A stretch of 64,000 bases of DNA. Origin: Tolumonas lignilytica. GTDB taxonomy: Bacteria > Pseudomonadota > Gammaproteobacteria > Enterobacterales > Aeromonadaceae. Where the stretch lies: NCBI RefSeq assembly GCF_000527035.1, contig NZ_AZUK01000001.1, positions 744,001 to 808,000 on the forward strand, written 5' to 3'. Below are positions 50,517 through 63,452 of this stretch, one piece after another; within the stretch, counting starts at the first letter, position 1, and every line of letters begins with the position of its first letter. The notes below the pieces were generated by a model. It was given only the letters and a program-made list of their open reading frames with translations, ran no database searches and had not been told where the DNA came from. A program made the translations under genes and the position numbers.

Positions 50517-51139
50517 CAGCGTTGGTCGTCAACCGTCACACCTTCCGGTGTCTTGAAATTAAAGGTATCTGCTTTAATTGTCGGATTCTGATTAAATGAC
50601 GACAGCGTAAATTCGCTACGCTGCCCTTGAGCTTCGTTGACTTCCATCCGGGTAATATGATTTTGATTATCAAACACCATGCGCAGTGACTCAATGCGCT
50701 GATCTTTTTGTTTGCTGGTAATCGTAAACGCTAAACCATCTTGATCGATTTGATAGTTTTTCCAGATTTTGTCATCCGTACTTGAAATCAGCAGAAAGGG
50801 TGTATTCACGACCGCTTTGCTCAAACTCATAACCGTTACTTGTTCAACAAACGGATCATACAGCCACACCGCTTTACCGTCTGACACAATTAGATTGTCA
50901 TCCGGTTTTTTGGCTTCCCAGCGAAAACGATCGGGCCGTTGCACTGTCATGTCACCACTGCCTTTTTGCAATGGTTTACCCTGTGCATCAACGACCTCCT
51001 GTTCAAAATGGGCACTGAACTGGCGAAGACTCGCCAGTTTCTTTTTTAATGCCGCACTGTCATCGGCCAATGCCTGAAAACTCAGCGACCAAATGCAAGC
51101 CGCAATACCAACCGTACACAACTTAGTCATAGTTTTCAT
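50516..51139 (-). CDS. lolA: Outer-membrane lipoprotein carrier protein LolA
   Basis: 207 residues. LolA is the periplasmic chaperone that carries lipoproteins from LolCDE to LolB. A cleavable signal peptide covers about 1-25 ([15 protein letters not shown] then DD). The mature protein has the open beta-barrel features ([36 protein letters not shown]). One nucleotide separates it from ftsK, and its stop overlaps the rarA start. Confidence 0.96.
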   Translation of the reverse strand: MKTMTKLCTVGIAACIWSLSFQALADDSAALKKKLASLRQFSAHFEQEVVDAQGKPLQKGSGDMTVQRPDRFRWEAKKPDDNLIVSDGKAVWLYDPFVEQVTVMSLSKAVVNTPFLLISSTDDKIWKNYQIDQDGLAFTITSKQKDQRIESLRMVFDNQNHITRMEVNEAQGQRSEFTLSSFNQNPTIKADTFNFKTPEGVTVDDQR

Positions 51140-51140
51140 A

Positions 51141-53771
51141 TCAATCTCTCATAGAAGACGGTGCCAGCACTTCACGTTGTCCGTTACTGCCGGGAGCACT
51201 GACAATGCCTTGTGATTCCATCTGCTCAATCAGACGCGCTGCACGGTTGTAACCTATTTTAAAACGACGTTGGACACTCGACGTAGAACCACGGCGTGAC
51301 TCAACAACAAACTCCACGGCTTCATCAAACAGCGGATCTAAATCTTCATCCCGGCTGGTTTGTTCGCCCGGCAATGCATTTTCCGCCGTAATTTCACCAT
51401 TCAGGATTTCATCAATGTAATTAGGTTCGCCACGCAGTTTCCAATCATCAACCACACGATGCACCTCATTGTCGCTGACAAAAGCACCATGAACTCGCGT
51501 TGGAGTACTATCGCCAGCAGGCATATACAACATATCCCCCATGCCCAACAAAGCCTCAGCACCCTGCTGATCCAGAATGGTTCGTGAATCAATCTTAGAA
51601 GAGACTTGGAATGAAATACGAGTCGGAATGTTTGCCTTAATCAGACCAGTGATCACATCCACCGAAGGACGCTGGGTCGCAAGGATCAGGTGTATACCAG
51701 CCGCACGCGCTTTCTGCGCAATACGGGCAATCAACTCTTCTACTTTCTTACCCACCATCATCATCATGTCGGCGAATTCATCGACAATCACGACAATATG
51801 CGGCAAACGTTCCAGATCTGGTGCTTCTTCATCAAAAGAGTCGCCCGGACGCCAGAATGGATCTTTAATTGGGTTGCCAGAGTCAATGGCCCCACCAATC
51901 TTGGCGTTATAACCTTTCAGGTTACGCACCCCCATCACCGACATCAGCTTATAACGCCGTTCCATCTCACCCACACACCAGCGCAGCGCATTGGCTGCAT
52001 CTTTCATATCGGTGACAACTTCAGTCAGCAAATGAGGAATGCCTTCATATACAGAAAGCTCCAGCATTTTAGGGTCAATCATGATGAAACGAACATCTTC
52101 CGGTGTTGCTTTATACAACATGGAGATGATCATGGCATTCACGCCCACCGATTTACCTGAACCGGTGGTTCCCGCCACCAGCAGGTGTGGCATTTTGGCC
52201 AGATCAACCACCGACGGCTCGCCAGCAATATCCTGCCCCAATACGAGCGTTAACGGGCTGCTGGCATTGTGAAAAGCTGGGCTATCAATGACCTCGCGCA
52301 GATGTACGGTCTGACGATAGCGATTTGGTAACTCCAGGCCAACATAAGGTTTCCCAGGGATCACTTCCACTACACGCACACTCACCGCCGACAGTGAACG
52401 GGCCAGATCGCGGGATAACCCGGTGATTTTGCTGGCTTTCATACCCGGTGCCAAATCAAGCTCAAATCGCGTGATCACAGGGCCTGGATACACGCCAACC
52501 ACGCGTGCCTGCACATTGTAATCAGCCAGTTTCGACTCAACCAGACGAGCAATGCGATCCAATTCGTCCTTACTCATGGTCTGTACTTTAGCCGGTGGAT
52601 TATCCAAGAGCGTGAAAGCAGGTAAATCACCGATGGCTGCTTTTTTGCGCGCCTTTTCAATCAGTGCTTGTTCAGCTTGCTGTAAGGGAGTTAACGCAGC
52701 CGGAGTCGCAACGGGTTTGACCGCTGCTGGCGCGGGAGAAACAGACGACGCAGGAGATACTGAGACCGTCGACATTGCCGGTTTAGCATCCTGCTCATTG
52801 CTCCATGGTAAGACGGGCTCCCAATCATCTTCGTCTTCTGCGGCTGACCAACCAGAGGTAAAGGTCGGCTCACTGCGTGTTGTCGTCGCACTCTTAGCTG
52901 AATTCAGGTTGAATTCGGGTTCACGACGCTCACTGACGGAAACAACCTGTGTTACCTCATTGTCATCATCCGTCAGATCTTCATCGACGATAGCTGATTT
53001 GCGGCTGAAAGAAAAACGAGGTGCACTCCGACGCGGAGTTAAATCGTCATCAACACCAACCGTTGCCGGAATAAAGTCATCGTCATCATCATCGACAAAC
53101 TGATCGTCATCTTCTGCATGTGATTCATCGACGCGTTGGTAGCCCGCTTTTCCCGCAAACCAACCGACGATGCGGCTTGGTAAGGTATAGACAAAATGCA
53201 ACGAGCCCGTGACCGCCTCACCAATCTTTTCGGCCAACATAAGCCATGACCAACCGGTGAATAACGTAATACTGGCCGCAATCAGACACAACAGAACCAG
53301 CGTTGTCCCTAATTGACCAAAAATAGGCAGAATTGCAGTGTAAAGCATGTCACCGATTAACCCGCCCGATGAAAAATTATGAATATCCGTGAAATTCATA
53401 CTGCCCATGGCGGACATGGATAAAAACAGTGCGATAAAACCGATGATCCGCAAACCCAATGCGAAGTAATCGACTTCGAGCAAGCGATATGGTTTCCAGA
53501 AAATCGCCCAGCCTAGCGCGACCAGCAATACGGGAATGGCATAGGCAAACACGCCAAATACAAAAAACATCAAATCAGCCAGCCATGCCCCTGCATTGCC
53601 GCCAGCATTATGCACCTTTACGCCCCAGGCAGTCTGCGACCACCCCGGATCAGAGGGATGATAGGTAAATAGTGAAAGCAGCATAAATAACGCGGCAACA
53701 GTTAAAATTATTAGCCCCGTCTCAAAAATCCGCCGTAAACCTGACATCGGCGTAAACTTTCCAGCAGCCAA
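51141..53771 (-). CDS. ftsK: DNA translocase FtsK
   Basis: 876 residues, well short of the 1329 of E. coli because the central linker is brief (about 210-400, acidic and Pro/Ala-rich) instead of several hundred residues. Four membrane helices (about 15-200), motor domain with Walker [15 protein letters not shown] and Walker [14 protein letters not shown], and the gamma domain (from about 805) that reads KOPS and activates XerCD. Start is TTG with AAGGAG six bases upstream, giving (M)[13 protein letters not shown]; the ATG at MSGL has no ribosome site. Confidence 0.96.
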   Translation of the reverse strand: MAAGKFTPMSGLRRIFETGLIILTVAALFMLLSLFTYHPSDPGWSQTAWGVKVHNAGGNAGAWLADLMFFVFGVFAYAIPVLLVALGWAIFWKPYRLLEVDYFALGLRIIGFIALFLSMSAMGSMNFTDIHNFSSGGLIGDMLYTAILPIFGQLGTTLVLLCLIAASITLFTGWSWLMLAEKIGEAVTGSLHFVYTLPSRIVGWFAGKAGYQRVDESHAEDDDQFVDDDDDDFIPATVGVDDDLTPRRSAPRFSFSRKSAIVDEDLTDDDNEVTQVVSVSERREPEFNLNSAKSATTTRSEPTFTSGWSAAEDEDDWEPVLPWSNEQDAKPAMSTVSVSPASSVSPAPAAVKPVATPAALTPLQQAEQALIEKARKKAAIGDLPAFTLLDNPPAKVQTMSKDELDRIARLVESKLADYNVQARVVGVYPGPVITRFELDLAPGMKASKITGLSRDLARSLSAVSVRVVEVIPGKPYVGLELPNRYRQTVHLREVIDSPAFHNASSPLTLVLGQDIAGEPSVVDLAKMPHLLVAGTTGSGKSVGVNAMIISMLYKATPEDVRFIMIDPKMLELSVYEGIPHLLTEVVTDMKDAANALRWCVGEMERRYKLMSVMGVRNLKGYNAKIGGAIDSGNPIKDPFWRPGDSFDEEAPDLERLPHIVVIVDEFADMMMMVGKKVEELIARIAQKARAAGIHLILATQRPSVDVITGLIKANIPTRISFQVSSKIDSRTILDQQGAEALLGMGDMLYMPAGDSTPTRVHGAFVSDNEVHRVVDDWKLRGEPNYIDEILNGEITAENALPGEQTSRDEDLDPLFDEAVEFVVESRRGSTSSVQRRFKIGYNRAARLIEQMESQGIVSAPGSNGQREVLAPSSMRD

Positions 53772-53907
53772 ACCTATACTCCTTATTGGAAAGTAATAAT
53801 TGTGCGTCTGAGATAATTGAAGATAACGATACCCAGACTTGAGATCTGCGGCATATTATAAGCTGTCGTGAAGGAATAGGTACAATTCTGTTGCGTGGAA
53901 TAACAGA

Positions 53908-53931
53908 CAAAGCCCGTGCACAAACACGGGC
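53908..53931 (-). terminator. lrp terminator
   Basis: GCCCGTG / CACGGGC stem with a 6-nt loop, followed on the minus strand by TTTGTCTGTT, eight bases past the lrp stop. Moderate T tract. Confidence 0.75.
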
Positions 53932-53938
53932 AGAATGC

Positions 53939-54430
53939 TTAACGGGTATTAATAACCAGGCGGCTGGTCTGTTTTACCTCTTCCATCACCACATATGTGC
54001 GAGTATCACTCACACCGGGTAACCGCAGCAAAGTCTCGCCTAACAAGCGACGATATGCAGACATGTCCGGAACGCGCGTCTTTAACAAATAGTCGAAATC
54101 ACCAGAAACTAGATGGCATTCCTGTATTTCTTCTAATGACAGAACGGCTTTATTAAATTCCTCAAATACGTCTGGAGCTCCTTTCTGCAAGGTAATTTCA
54201 ACAAATACCAGCAAAGATGCTTCCAGATAATGGGGGTTAAGAATAGCTGTATAACCCTCAATAAAGCCTTGTCTTTCAAGACGTCTTACACGTTCTAAAC
54301 AAGGAGTTGGACTTAAGCCAACACGTTTGGACAGCTCGACATTAGAGATACGGCCATCTTTTTGCAGTTCATTCAGGATGTTTCTATCTATACGATCCAA
54401 ATCCCTGAGTCTGATCTGTTCTTCCAGCAT
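53939..54430 (-). CDS. lrp: Leucine-responsive regulatory protein Lrp
   Basis: 163 residues (E. coli 164), the global regulator of amino-acid metabolism. Winged helix-turn-helix at about 13-70 (DRIDRNILNELQKDGRISNVELSKRVGLSPTPCLERVRRLERQGFI), then the RAM effector domain (GDFDYLLKTRVPDMSAYR). It is divergent from ald across 162 AT-rich nt, a likely Lrp-bound region, though I could not define individual boxes. Confidence 0.97.
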   Translation of the reverse strand: MLEEQIRLRDLDRIDRNILNELQKDGRISNVELSKRVGLSPTPCLERVRRLERQGFIEGYTAILNPHYLEASLLVFVEITLQKGAPDVFEEFNKAVLSLEEIQECHLVSGDFDYLLKTRVPDMSAYRRLLGETLLRLPGVSDTRTYVVMEEVKQTSRLVINTR

Positions 54431-54592
54431 TTCCTTCCACCTTAGATATGAAACACAGTGATAATCACTATTTGTTTTATAATGAACAAACTAAACTTTT
54501 ATAAGATCATAACAATACTATGTCAATATTCCTTTATTTCCAACATTACAAGCAAACAGAATAATCATCTGAATTAACAAGGAGATACCAGC

Positions 54593-55729
54593 ATGATCAT
54601 CGGAGTGCCAAAGGAAATAAAAATCCATGAATATCGCATAGGTATGACACCATCCAGTGTACGCGAATTGACCGCAAGAGGCCACACTGTACTGGTAGAA
54701 ACTAATGCGGGTAAAGCAATTGGTTTTACAGATGAGCATTATTTAGCGGCTGGCGCTGATATTACTAGCACTGCGGCTGATATTTTTGCCACTGCAGAAA
54801 TGATTATCAAGGTAAAAGAACCACAGCCGAACGAACGTAACTTATTACGTCCGGGGCAGATTTTATTCACTTATTTGCATCTGGCACCCGATCTGCGCCA
54901 AACGCAGGATCTGCTGAAAAGTGGGGCCATCTGTATAGCTTATGAAACCGTAACGGATGATAAGGGCGGATTACCTTTACTAGCCCCTATGTCAGAGGTT
55001 GCAGGCCGCATGGCCGTGCACGCGGGTGCGTCCATACTGGAGCGCTCTCACGGCGGCGCCGGCATCTTATTAGGCGGTGTGCCCGGCGTTGCACCCGCTA
55101 AAGTCACGATCTTGGGCGCGGGCGTCGTGGGTTCGAATGCGGCGCGTATGGCCATCGGGATGCGTGCAGATGTTACGGTTTTAGATCGCAACACCGATAC
55201 GTTGCGACGATTGGATAGCGAATTCAAAGGTGCAGCAAAACTGATTCATTCCACTACGGAATCCATAGAACGCGCCGTTCTTGAGGCTGATTTGGTGATC
55301 GGCGGCGTATTGCTACCGGGCGCCACTGCGCCGAAACTGATCACCGCCAGCATGGTCAAAAAAATGAAAGATGGTTCGGCCATTGTTGATGTTGCTATCG
55401 ATCAGGGCGGATGCGCAGAAACCTCTCGTCCAACGACGCACAGCGATCCGACCTATATTGTCGATGGTGTCGTACATTATTGCGTGGCCAATATGCCGGG
55501 AGCGGTGGCCAGAACCTCTACCCAGGCATTAAACAACGCAACCTTGCCATTTATTATCAAACTGGCTAAGCAGGGTTATGTGGAGGCTTTTCGGAATGAC
55601 CGTTTTTTACGTCATGGCTTAAACATATTTAAAGGTCAGCTCACCTGTGCTGAGGTGGGACAAGCCCATTCGTTGGCAACATGCTCCCCCGAACAGGCGC
55701 TAGGTCTGGATGAAGAAAAAACATCGTGA
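54593..55729 (+). CDS. ald: Alanine dehydrogenase
   Basis: 378 residues. It interconverts L-alanine and pyruvate plus ammonia with NAD. N-terminal IGVPKEIKIHEYRIGMTPSSV, catalytic His in FTYLHLAPD (near 96) and Lys in KVKEPQPNE, NAD-binding VTILGAGVVGSNAARMAIGMRADVTVLD. Length slightly above the usual 371. AAGGAGATACCAGC precedes the ATG. Divergent from lrp, absent from this position in E. coli; a nearby Lrp-type gene often controls ald in other bacteria. Confidence 0.96.
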   Translation: MIIGVPKEIKIHEYRIGMTPSSVRELTARGHTVLVETNAGKAIGFTDEHYLAAGADITSTAADIFATAEMIIKVKEPQPNERNLLRPGQILFTYLHLAPDLRQTQDLLKSGAICIAYETVTDDKGGLPLLAPMSEVAGRMAVHAGASILERSHGGAGILLGGVPGVAPAKVTILGAGVVGSNAARMAIGMRADVTVLDRNTDTLRRLDSEFKGAAKLIHSTTESIERAVLEADLVIGGVLLPGATAPKLITASMVKKMKDGSAIVDVAIDQGGCAETSRPTTHSDPTYIVDGVVHYCVANMPGAVARTSTQALNNATLPFIIKLAKQGYVEAFRNDRFLRHGLNIFKGQLTCAEVGQAHSLATCSPEQALGLDEEKTS

Positions 55730-55815
55730 ACCTTAACAACCGGCATGAGCAGATAAACTGTATTTTATTTGCTCATTTTCCGGCTCACTTATAAAGATTT
55801 GCTATTTAATAGATA

Positions 55816-56860
<1,045 letters not shown>

Positions 56861-56878
56861 GTCATCTGTTATCGATTT

Positions 56879-56904
56879 AAATGCCGCTTTATGCGGCATT
56901 TTTT
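56879..56904 (+). terminator. trxB terminator
   Basis: AAATGCCGC / GCGGCATTT stem with a TTTAT loop, then TTTTTA. It lies 19 nt past the stop. Confidence 0.93.
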
Positions 56905-56986
56905 ATCCCTGCGACATGGTGCCATGACAAAACCAGATAGGCTGGTTATTATCAAATAAATGCGTCTTTTCGAATGAATGCTGTAA

Positions 56987-57687
56987 ATGACGATTTATCT
57001 GACACAACTGGATTCGACATTGTACTTTCCCTCACCGGAAGAGGCATTACTCGAACCAAACGGACTCCTTGCCATTGGCGGCGATCTTTCCTCTGCCCGA
57101 CTGTTGGCGGCTTACTATAACGGTATTTTTCCCTGGTACAGTGCCTATCAGCCCATTCTCTGGTGGTCTCCTGATCCGCGGGGCGTATTGCCTGTGGCGC
57201 AATTGCATATCAGCCGGTCATTACGCAAAACACTGGCGAAAACCTCGCTGCGATTTACGGTCAATCAGGCCTTTATGGATGTGGTAAAAGCCTGCGCTGA
57301 ACCCCGGCGTTACTCTGATGAAACCTGGATCACCCAGGAATTCATGCAGTCCTATGCCATTTTGCACGAGATGGGCCAAGCCCACTCCATTGAAGTATGG
57401 GATGACGAACAGTTGGTTGGCGGGTTATACGGCATCACGGTTGGAAAATTATTTTGTGGCGAATCCATGTTCCATCGCCAGCCGGATGCCTCGAAACTGG
57501 CGATGGTGGCATTGTGCCGACATCTGGCACGCTATAACGCCCCCTTGATCGATTGTCAGATGCAAAACAGCTATCTTGAGACGATGGGCGTTCAGGAGTT
57601 GCCCCGCGACATCTTCTTGCAACAACTGGCTGAACTGCGGGAGCAATCCTTTCCGGCTGAATGCTGGCAACCACAGGTGCTGATATT

Positions 57688-57691
<4 letters not shown>
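56987..57691 (+). CDS. aat: Leucyl/phenylalanyl-tRNA-protein transferase
   Basis: 234 residues, E. coli length. It adds Leu or Phe to N-terminal Arg or Lys, making N-degrons for ClpS-ClpAP. Conserved: YFPSPEEALLEPNGLLAIGGDLS, GIFPWYSAYQPILWWSPDPRGVL, GGLYGITVGKLFCGESMF. Its TGA overlaps the bpt ATG. The rest of the pathway (bpt, clpA, clpS) is in the next 4 kb. Confidence 0.97.
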
Positions 57692-58687
<996 letters not shown>

Positions 58688-58697
58688 GATCCAGATA

Positions 58698-58731
58698 GAA
58701 AAAAGCCCCAGTAGTATCCGGGGCTTTTTTC
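58698..58731. terminator. Convergent infA/clpA terminator
   Basis: AAAAAGCCCC / GGGGCTTTTT with a 10-nt loop, T runs on both strands. It lies between the convergent stops of infA and clpA. Confidence 0.93.
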
Positions 58732-58749
58732 TTTTGGTCTTAACCGCCG

Positions 58750-61026
58750 TTATGGCTGTAAGACACTCTCTTTGTTGGGCGCAAAATCAAATTTCAGTTT
58801 GTCGTCGAGCAGATAAACCTTCACACTGCCCCCTGCCACCAGTTCGCCAAACAACAGCTCATTGGCCAGCGGTTTTTTCATCTGTTCTTGGATCAGACGC
58901 CCCATAGGACGAGCGCCCATGGCCTTGTCATAGCCTTTTTCTGCCAGCCAATGCCGAGCCGCAGAGGTGACTTCCAATGACACGCCTTTAGCATCCAGTT
59001 GTGCCTGCAGTTCAACAATGAATTTATCCACCACCTGATGGATCACATCCATATCCAGATGGTTGAACCAAATAATATTGTCTAACCGGTTACGGAATTC
59101 CGGTGTAAAGGTGCGGTTGATTTCCGACAACGCATCATGGCTATGATCCTGTTGCTGGAAGCCGATGGATTTCCGTTGTGTTTCCTGAACACCACAGTTG
59201 GTGGTCATCACCAGCACGACATTTCGGAAATCGGCCTTACGACCATTGTTATCGGTCAATGTACCGTTATCCATGACCTGTAACAGCAGGTTAAAGACAT
59301 CAGGATGCGCTTTTTCAATCTCATCGAGCAAGACAACGCAGTGCGGTTGTTTGATGACGGCATCAGTCAGTAAACCACCCTGTTCATAGCCGACATAGCC
59401 CGGAGGTGCGCCGATCAGACGTGATACGGTATGGCGCTCCATATATTCCGACATATCGAAACGTAATAACTCAATGCCCATTGCTTTCGCAAGCTGCAAC
59501 GTGACTTCGGTTTTACCGACACCGGTTGGCCCGGCAAACAGGAACGAACCGACCGGACGGCGTTCATTACCCAGACCGGAACGACTGAGACGAATGGCAT
59601 CGGTCAGGACTTCAATCGCTTTATCCTGGCCAAACACCACCATTTTCAGATTCCGTTCCAGATTACGCAGAATATCCCGGTCACTGGAAGAAACCGATTT
59701 TTCCGGGATCCGGGCAATTTTTGCGACAACGGCTTCAATATCCGGCACATTGATCACTTTTTTACGTTTGCTTGGCGGCAGCAGACGCTGGCTGGCACCA
59801 ACTTCATCAATCACATCAATGGCTTTATCCGGCAAATGGCGATCATTGATATATTTGGCCGCCAGTTCAGCCGCCGCGCGTAACGCCTTATTGGTGTAAC
59901 GCACATGGTGATGTTCTTCATAGCGAGGCTTCAACCCAATCAGGATTTTGGTGGTGTCATCCACTGAAGGTTCCACCACATCAATCTTCTGGAAGCGACG
60001 TGCCAGCGCATGATCTTTTTCAAAGACCTGTGAATATTCCTGATAGGTGGTTGATCCCATGCAGCGTAACTGGCCGGAAGACAAAATAGGCTTGATCAGA
60101 TTGGCTGCATCCAGTTGTCCGCCAGAGGCGGCTCCGGCACCGATGATGGTATGAATCTCATCAATAAACAGGATCGCCCCTTTTTCACGTTCCAGTTGTT
60201 TTAATACCACCTTAAAGCGTTTCTCAAAATCACCACGATATTTGGTACCGGCCAGCAATGAACCCATATCCAGTGAATAAACGGTGTTGTCAGCAATGAC
60301 TTCGGGGACATCGCCATGCACGATACGATAGGCCAGCCCTTCCGCAATGGCAGTCTTACCGACTCCGGCTTCGCCGACCAGCAAAGGGTTATTTTTACGG
60401 CGACGGCATAGGATCTGAATCGTACGATTAACTTCCGCGTCACGGCCAATCAGCGGATCAATATTCCCCTCAACCACTTTCTGATTCAGGTTGGTGACAA
60501 AGTTTTCCATCTGGTTGGCGGCGGCTTCTTCACTCATGCCCTCGCCGTCACCGGAATCCTGGCTGGAATGTGAATCATCCTGATGTGGTACATCCTTCCG
60601 GACGCCATGAGAGATGTAGTTGACGACATCCAACCGGTTAATATCCGCTTTTTTCAGGAAATAGACGGCCTGTGACTCTTGTTCGCTGAAAATGGCTACC
60701 AGCACATTGGCGCCAAACACTTCATTATGACCGGAAGATTGCACATGAAAGACGGCCCGTTGCAATACCCGCTGGAAACCCAGTGTCGGTTGAGTATCCC
60801 GTTCAGGTTCTTCAAGCGGGATCATCGGGGTGGTCTGTTCCAGAAATACGGTGAGTTCTCTGCGCAGTTGGTCAACATCCGCACCACATGCCACTAATGC
60901 ATCATGCGCCGAATGGTTATCAATTAATGCCAGCAACAGATGTTCAACGGTCATGAACTCATGACGTGCATCTCTCGCTGCCTTGAATGCCTGGTTAATA
61001 GACTTTTCCAGTTCTTTGTTTAGCAT
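58750..61026 (-). CDS. clpA: ATP-dependent Clp protease ATP-binding subunit ClpA
   Basis: 758 residues, equal to E. coli. Double AAA+ unfoldase that feeds ClpP. N-domain (1-140, MLNKELEKSINQAFKAARDARHEFMTVEHLLLAL), Walker A1 GEAGVGKTAIAEGL (about 213), Walker A2 GPTGVGKTEVTLQLA (about 495) and the ClpP loop between them in D2 (I/L-G-L type). The ATG has GGGAGG upstream; six further residues of in-frame extension have no site. It follows clpS by 52 nt. Confidence 0.97.
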   Translation of the reverse strand: MLNKELEKSINQAFKAARDARHEFMTVEHLLLALIDNHSAHDALVACGADVDQLRRELTVFLEQTTPMIPLEEPERDTQPTLGFQRVLQRAVFHVQSSGHNEVFGANVLVAIFSEQESQAVYFLKKADINRLDVVNYISHGVRKDVPHQDDSHSSQDSGDGEGMSEEAAANQMENFVTNLNQKVVEGNIDPLIGRDAEVNRTIQILCRRRKNNPLLVGEAGVGKTAIAEGLAYRIVHGDVPEVIADNTVYSLDMGSLLAGTKYRGDFEKRFKVVLKQLEREKGAILFIDEIHTIIGAGAASGGQLDAANLIKPILSSGQLRCMGSTTYQEYSQVFEKDHALARRFQKIDVVEPSVDDTTKILIGLKPRYEEHHHVRYTNKALRAAAELAAKYINDRHLPDKAIDVIDEVGASQRLLPPSKRKKVINVPDIEAVVAKIARIPEKSVSSSDRDILRNLERNLKMVVFGQDKAIEVLTDAIRLSRSGLGNERRPVGSFLFAGPTGVGKTEVTLQLAKAMGIELLRFDMSEYMERHTVSRLIGAPPGYVGYEQGGLLTDAVIKQPHCVVLLDEIEKAHPDVFNLLLQVMDNGTLTDNNGRKADFRNVVLVMTTNCGVQETQRKSIGFQQQDHSHDALSEINRTFTPEFRNRLDNIIWFNHLDMDVIHQVVDKFIVELQAQLDAKGVSLEVTSAARHWLAEKGYDKAMGARPMGRLIQEQMKKPLANELLFGELVAGGSVKVYLLDDKLKFDFAPNKESVLQP

Positions 61027-61078
61027 GGGCACCTCCCAAACCAACTGACAACAACGCTATGCAAGAGGCACCTGATTA

Positions 61079-61393
61079 TCAGGCTTGTTCCATAGTACAC
61101 AGCAACGGATGTTCATGCTTACGCGCGTAACGGTTAACTTGATCAACTTTTGTTTCTGCTATATCAGCAGTATAGACGCCACACACCCCTTTGCCCTCAT
61201 AGTGCACAGCCAACATGACCTGTGTCGCTTTTTCCAGATCCATACGAAAAAAACGCTGTAACACTTCAACGACAAAATCCATCGGGGTGTAATCATCATT
61301 CAGTAAAATCACCTTATACATCGACGGCGGCTGAATTTCGGTTTTACTCTCACTCACCGTTTCCGTGGTCGGTGAGACACGCGTTTTACTCAT
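61079..61393 (-). CDS. clpS: ClpA adaptor protein ClpS
   Basis: 104 residues. ClpS binds N-terminal Leu, Phe, Trp and Tyr and hands substrates to ClpA. The flexible N-terminal tail precedes the core [24 protein letters not shown] (binding pocket Asn-Asp-Asp) and [25 protein letters not shown]. Co-transcribed with clpA. Together with aat and bpt it makes this locus a near-complete N-degron pathway. Confidence 0.97.
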   Translation of the reverse strand: MSKTRVSPTTETVSESKTEIQPPSMYKVILLNDDYTPMDFVVEVLQRFFRMDLEKATQVMLAVHYEGKGVCGVYTADIAETKVDQVNRYARKHEHPLLCTMEQA

Positions 61394-61607
61394 TTACGAC
61401 TACCTTTTTCTTTCATTACTACTGAGATAAGAATAGTTGTCAATATACTATTTGAAATAGCTCTTGCTTTAGAGATCTGCTACTTGACTGAATTGCTTTT
61501 TGCACTAGATTGATGATTTGGTGACCAACTGACAGCTCTTATTTGAGGTCAGTGGTGCATCATCTCAACGGCGTTTAAAGTAATTTCATCTCTGAGGACG
61601 TAGATGT

Positions 61608-61826
61608 ATGGCTACTGGAACCGTAAAGTGGTTTAACAATGCGAAAGGATTTGGATTCATCTGCCCCGATGGTGGTGGCGATGATATTTTTGCTCATTAC
61701 TCCACTATCGACATGAACGGGTACAAGACGCTGAAAGCGGGGCAACCTGTTGAGTTTGAAGTACAAGCAGGGCCTAAAGGGTCACATGCCACCAGCATTG
61801 TCCCTACCTCATCCCAGGAATCATAA
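61608..61826 (+). CDS. cspD: Cold-shock-like protein CspD
   Basis: 72 residues, one cold-shock domain: GTVKWFNNAKGFGFICPDGGGDDIFAHYS contains RNP1 (KGFGFI) and RNP2 (DIFAHY). The Gly-rich GGGDD loop and GPKGSHATSIVP end match CspD, a stationary-phase replication inhibitor in E. coli, rather than CspA. Divergent from clpS across 214 nt, as in E. coli. Confidence 0.93.
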   Translation: MATGTVKWFNNAKGFGFICPDGGGDDIFAHYSTIDMNGYKTLKAGQPVEFEVQAGPKGSHATSIVPTSSQES

Positions 61827-61855
61827 TAAAGAGAACGGGATGTACTCTAAATGAA

Positions 61856-61887
61856 GAAGCGGGAACCCAGTTCCCGCTTCTGTTTTT
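61856..61887. terminator. Convergent cspD/icd terminator
   Basis: GAAGCGGGAA / TTCCCGCTTC, 10-bp stem with a CCCAG loop, then TGTTTTT on the plus side. It is 30 nt past the cspD stop. Confidence 0.9.
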
Positions 61888-61931
61888 CTGCGCGAAGATA
61901 ACCACCGCCTAAAGCGGCAGTTATCCTGTCA

Positions 61932-63185
61932 TTACATCTGGCTGATCATGTCATCAGCAAATTCAGAGCATTTACGCAGTGTCGCGCCGTCCATCAGACG
62001 TTCGAAGTCATAGGTCACTGTCTTGTTACGGATAGCGCCTTCCATGCCTTTAACGATCAGATCAGCCGCTTCAAACCAGCCCAGATGACGCAGCATCATT
62101 TCCGCAGACAGGATCAGTGAACCTGGGTTAACTTTGTCCTGACCGGCATATTTCGGCGCAGTACCGTGAGTCGCTTCAAACAGTGCCACACCGTCACCGA
62201 TGTTCGCGCCTGGCGCGATACCGATACCACCCACCTGTGCAGCCAGTGCATCAGAGATGTAGTCACCGTTCAGGTTCATGGTGGCGATAACATCGTATTC
62301 AGCCGGACGCAGCAGGATCTGTTGCAGGAACGCATCAGCAATCACGTCTTTAACGATGATGTTTTTGCCGGTTTTCGGGTTTTTGAACTGGCACCAAGGG
62401 CCGCCATCGATCAGTTCAGCACCGAACTCTTCACGAGCCAGCTGGTAACCCCAGTCTTTGAACGCGCCTTCGGTGAACTTCATGATGTTGCCTTTGTGCA
62501 CCAGTGTCAGCGAGTCACGATCGTTGTCGATCACATATTCCAGCGCCGCGCGAACCAGACGTTTGGTGCCCGCTTCTGACATTGGTTTGATACCAATACC
62601 GCAGTTGTCAGGGAAACGGATCTTCTTCACGCCCATTTCGGTGCGCAGGAATTCGATGACTTTTTTCGCTTCGGCAGAATCGGCTTTCCATTCGATACCG
62701 GCGTAGATGTCTTCCGCGTTTTCACGGAAAATAACCATGTTGGTCAGTTCAGGCTGTTTAACCGGGCTAGGTGTGCCTTCATAGTAACGAACCGGACGCA
62801 GACAAACATACAGATCCAGCTCCTGACGCAGAGCTACGTTCAGAGAACGGATACCACCACCAACCGGGGTAGTCAGTGGGCCTTTGATACCCACGTGGTA
62901 TTCACGCATGGCATCCAGTGTTTCGGCTGGTAACCAAACATCATCGCCGTACACTTTGGTTGATTTCTCACCGGTGTAGATTTCCATCCAAGAGATTTTC
63001 TTTTCGCCTTTGTAGGCTTTCTCTACGGCAGCATCCACCACTTTCAGCATGGCAGGAGTCACGTCCACACCGATACCGTCACCCTCGATGAAAGGAATAA
63101 TTGGGTTATTCGGTACAACCAGCTTACCTGCTGCATCTACAGAAATTTTTTCGCCTGTAGCAGGTACTACGATTTTACTTTCCAT
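61932..63185 (-). CDS. icd: Isocitrate dehydrogenase [NADP]
   Basis: 417 residues (E. coli 416). TCA-cycle step isocitrate to 2-oxoglutarate. Substrate loop [28 protein letters not shown] contains the Ser that AceK phosphorylates; catalytic Tyr in [11 protein letters not shown], Lys in [12 protein letters not shown], metal Asp in [23 protein letters not shown]-type residues follow HGTAPKYAG. The ATG ([11 protein letters not shown]) has AGGAG seven bases upstream; an in-frame extension of 47 residues is excluded. Confidence 0.98.
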   Translation of the reverse strand: MESKIVVPATGEKISVDAAGKLVVPNNPIIPFIEGDGIGVDVTPAMLKVVDAAVEKAYKGEKKISWMEIYTGEKSTKVYGDDVWLPAETLDAMREYHVGIKGPLTTPVGGGIRSLNVALRQELDLYVCLRPVRYYEGTPSPVKQPELTNMVIFRENAEDIYAGIEWKADSAEAKKVIEFLRTEMGVKKIRFPDNCGIGIKPMSEAGTKRLVRAALEYVIDNDRDSLTLVHKGNIMKFTEGAFKDWGYQLAREEFGAELIDGGPWCQFKNPKTGKNIIVKDVIADAFLQQILLRPAEYDVIATMNLNGDYISDALAAQVGGIGIAPGANIGDGVALFEATHGTAPKYAGQDKVNPGSLILSAEMMLRHLGWFEAADLIVKGMEGAIRNKTVTYDFERLMDGATLRKCSEFADDMISQM

Positions 63186-63452
63186 CTGTGTCTCCTGACT
63201 TCCGGTTATTGTCTTGCTCAACCAACCACCCTCACACAAGAGAGTCTCTTGCTCGGTTGTGCACACTTTGCAAATTATTATTGTGACCGTCATCTTAGCC
63301 CATCGGCCAATTTCTGCAAACGTCACACCCGCTTACAAGACCAATTTCATGAAAACAAGTCGCATTTCACCTGTTTACCCTCCCCCGACAGACGAAAGAT
63401 GACGGAGGGATGACTCTTCATGTAATCTATGATCGTTTGCAAAGGGGCTCCC

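Noticed and set aside
52552-53103. A 183-codon plus-strand frame opposite the ftsK linker
   Set aside because: It is a Ser/Ala-rich mirror of the acidic linker codons, with no ribosome site.
63186-63326. 47-residue N-terminal extension of isocitrate dehydrogenase
   Set aside because: It crosses the leader and ribosome site of the conserved [11 protein letters not shown] start and is Cys/Thr-rich without relatives.
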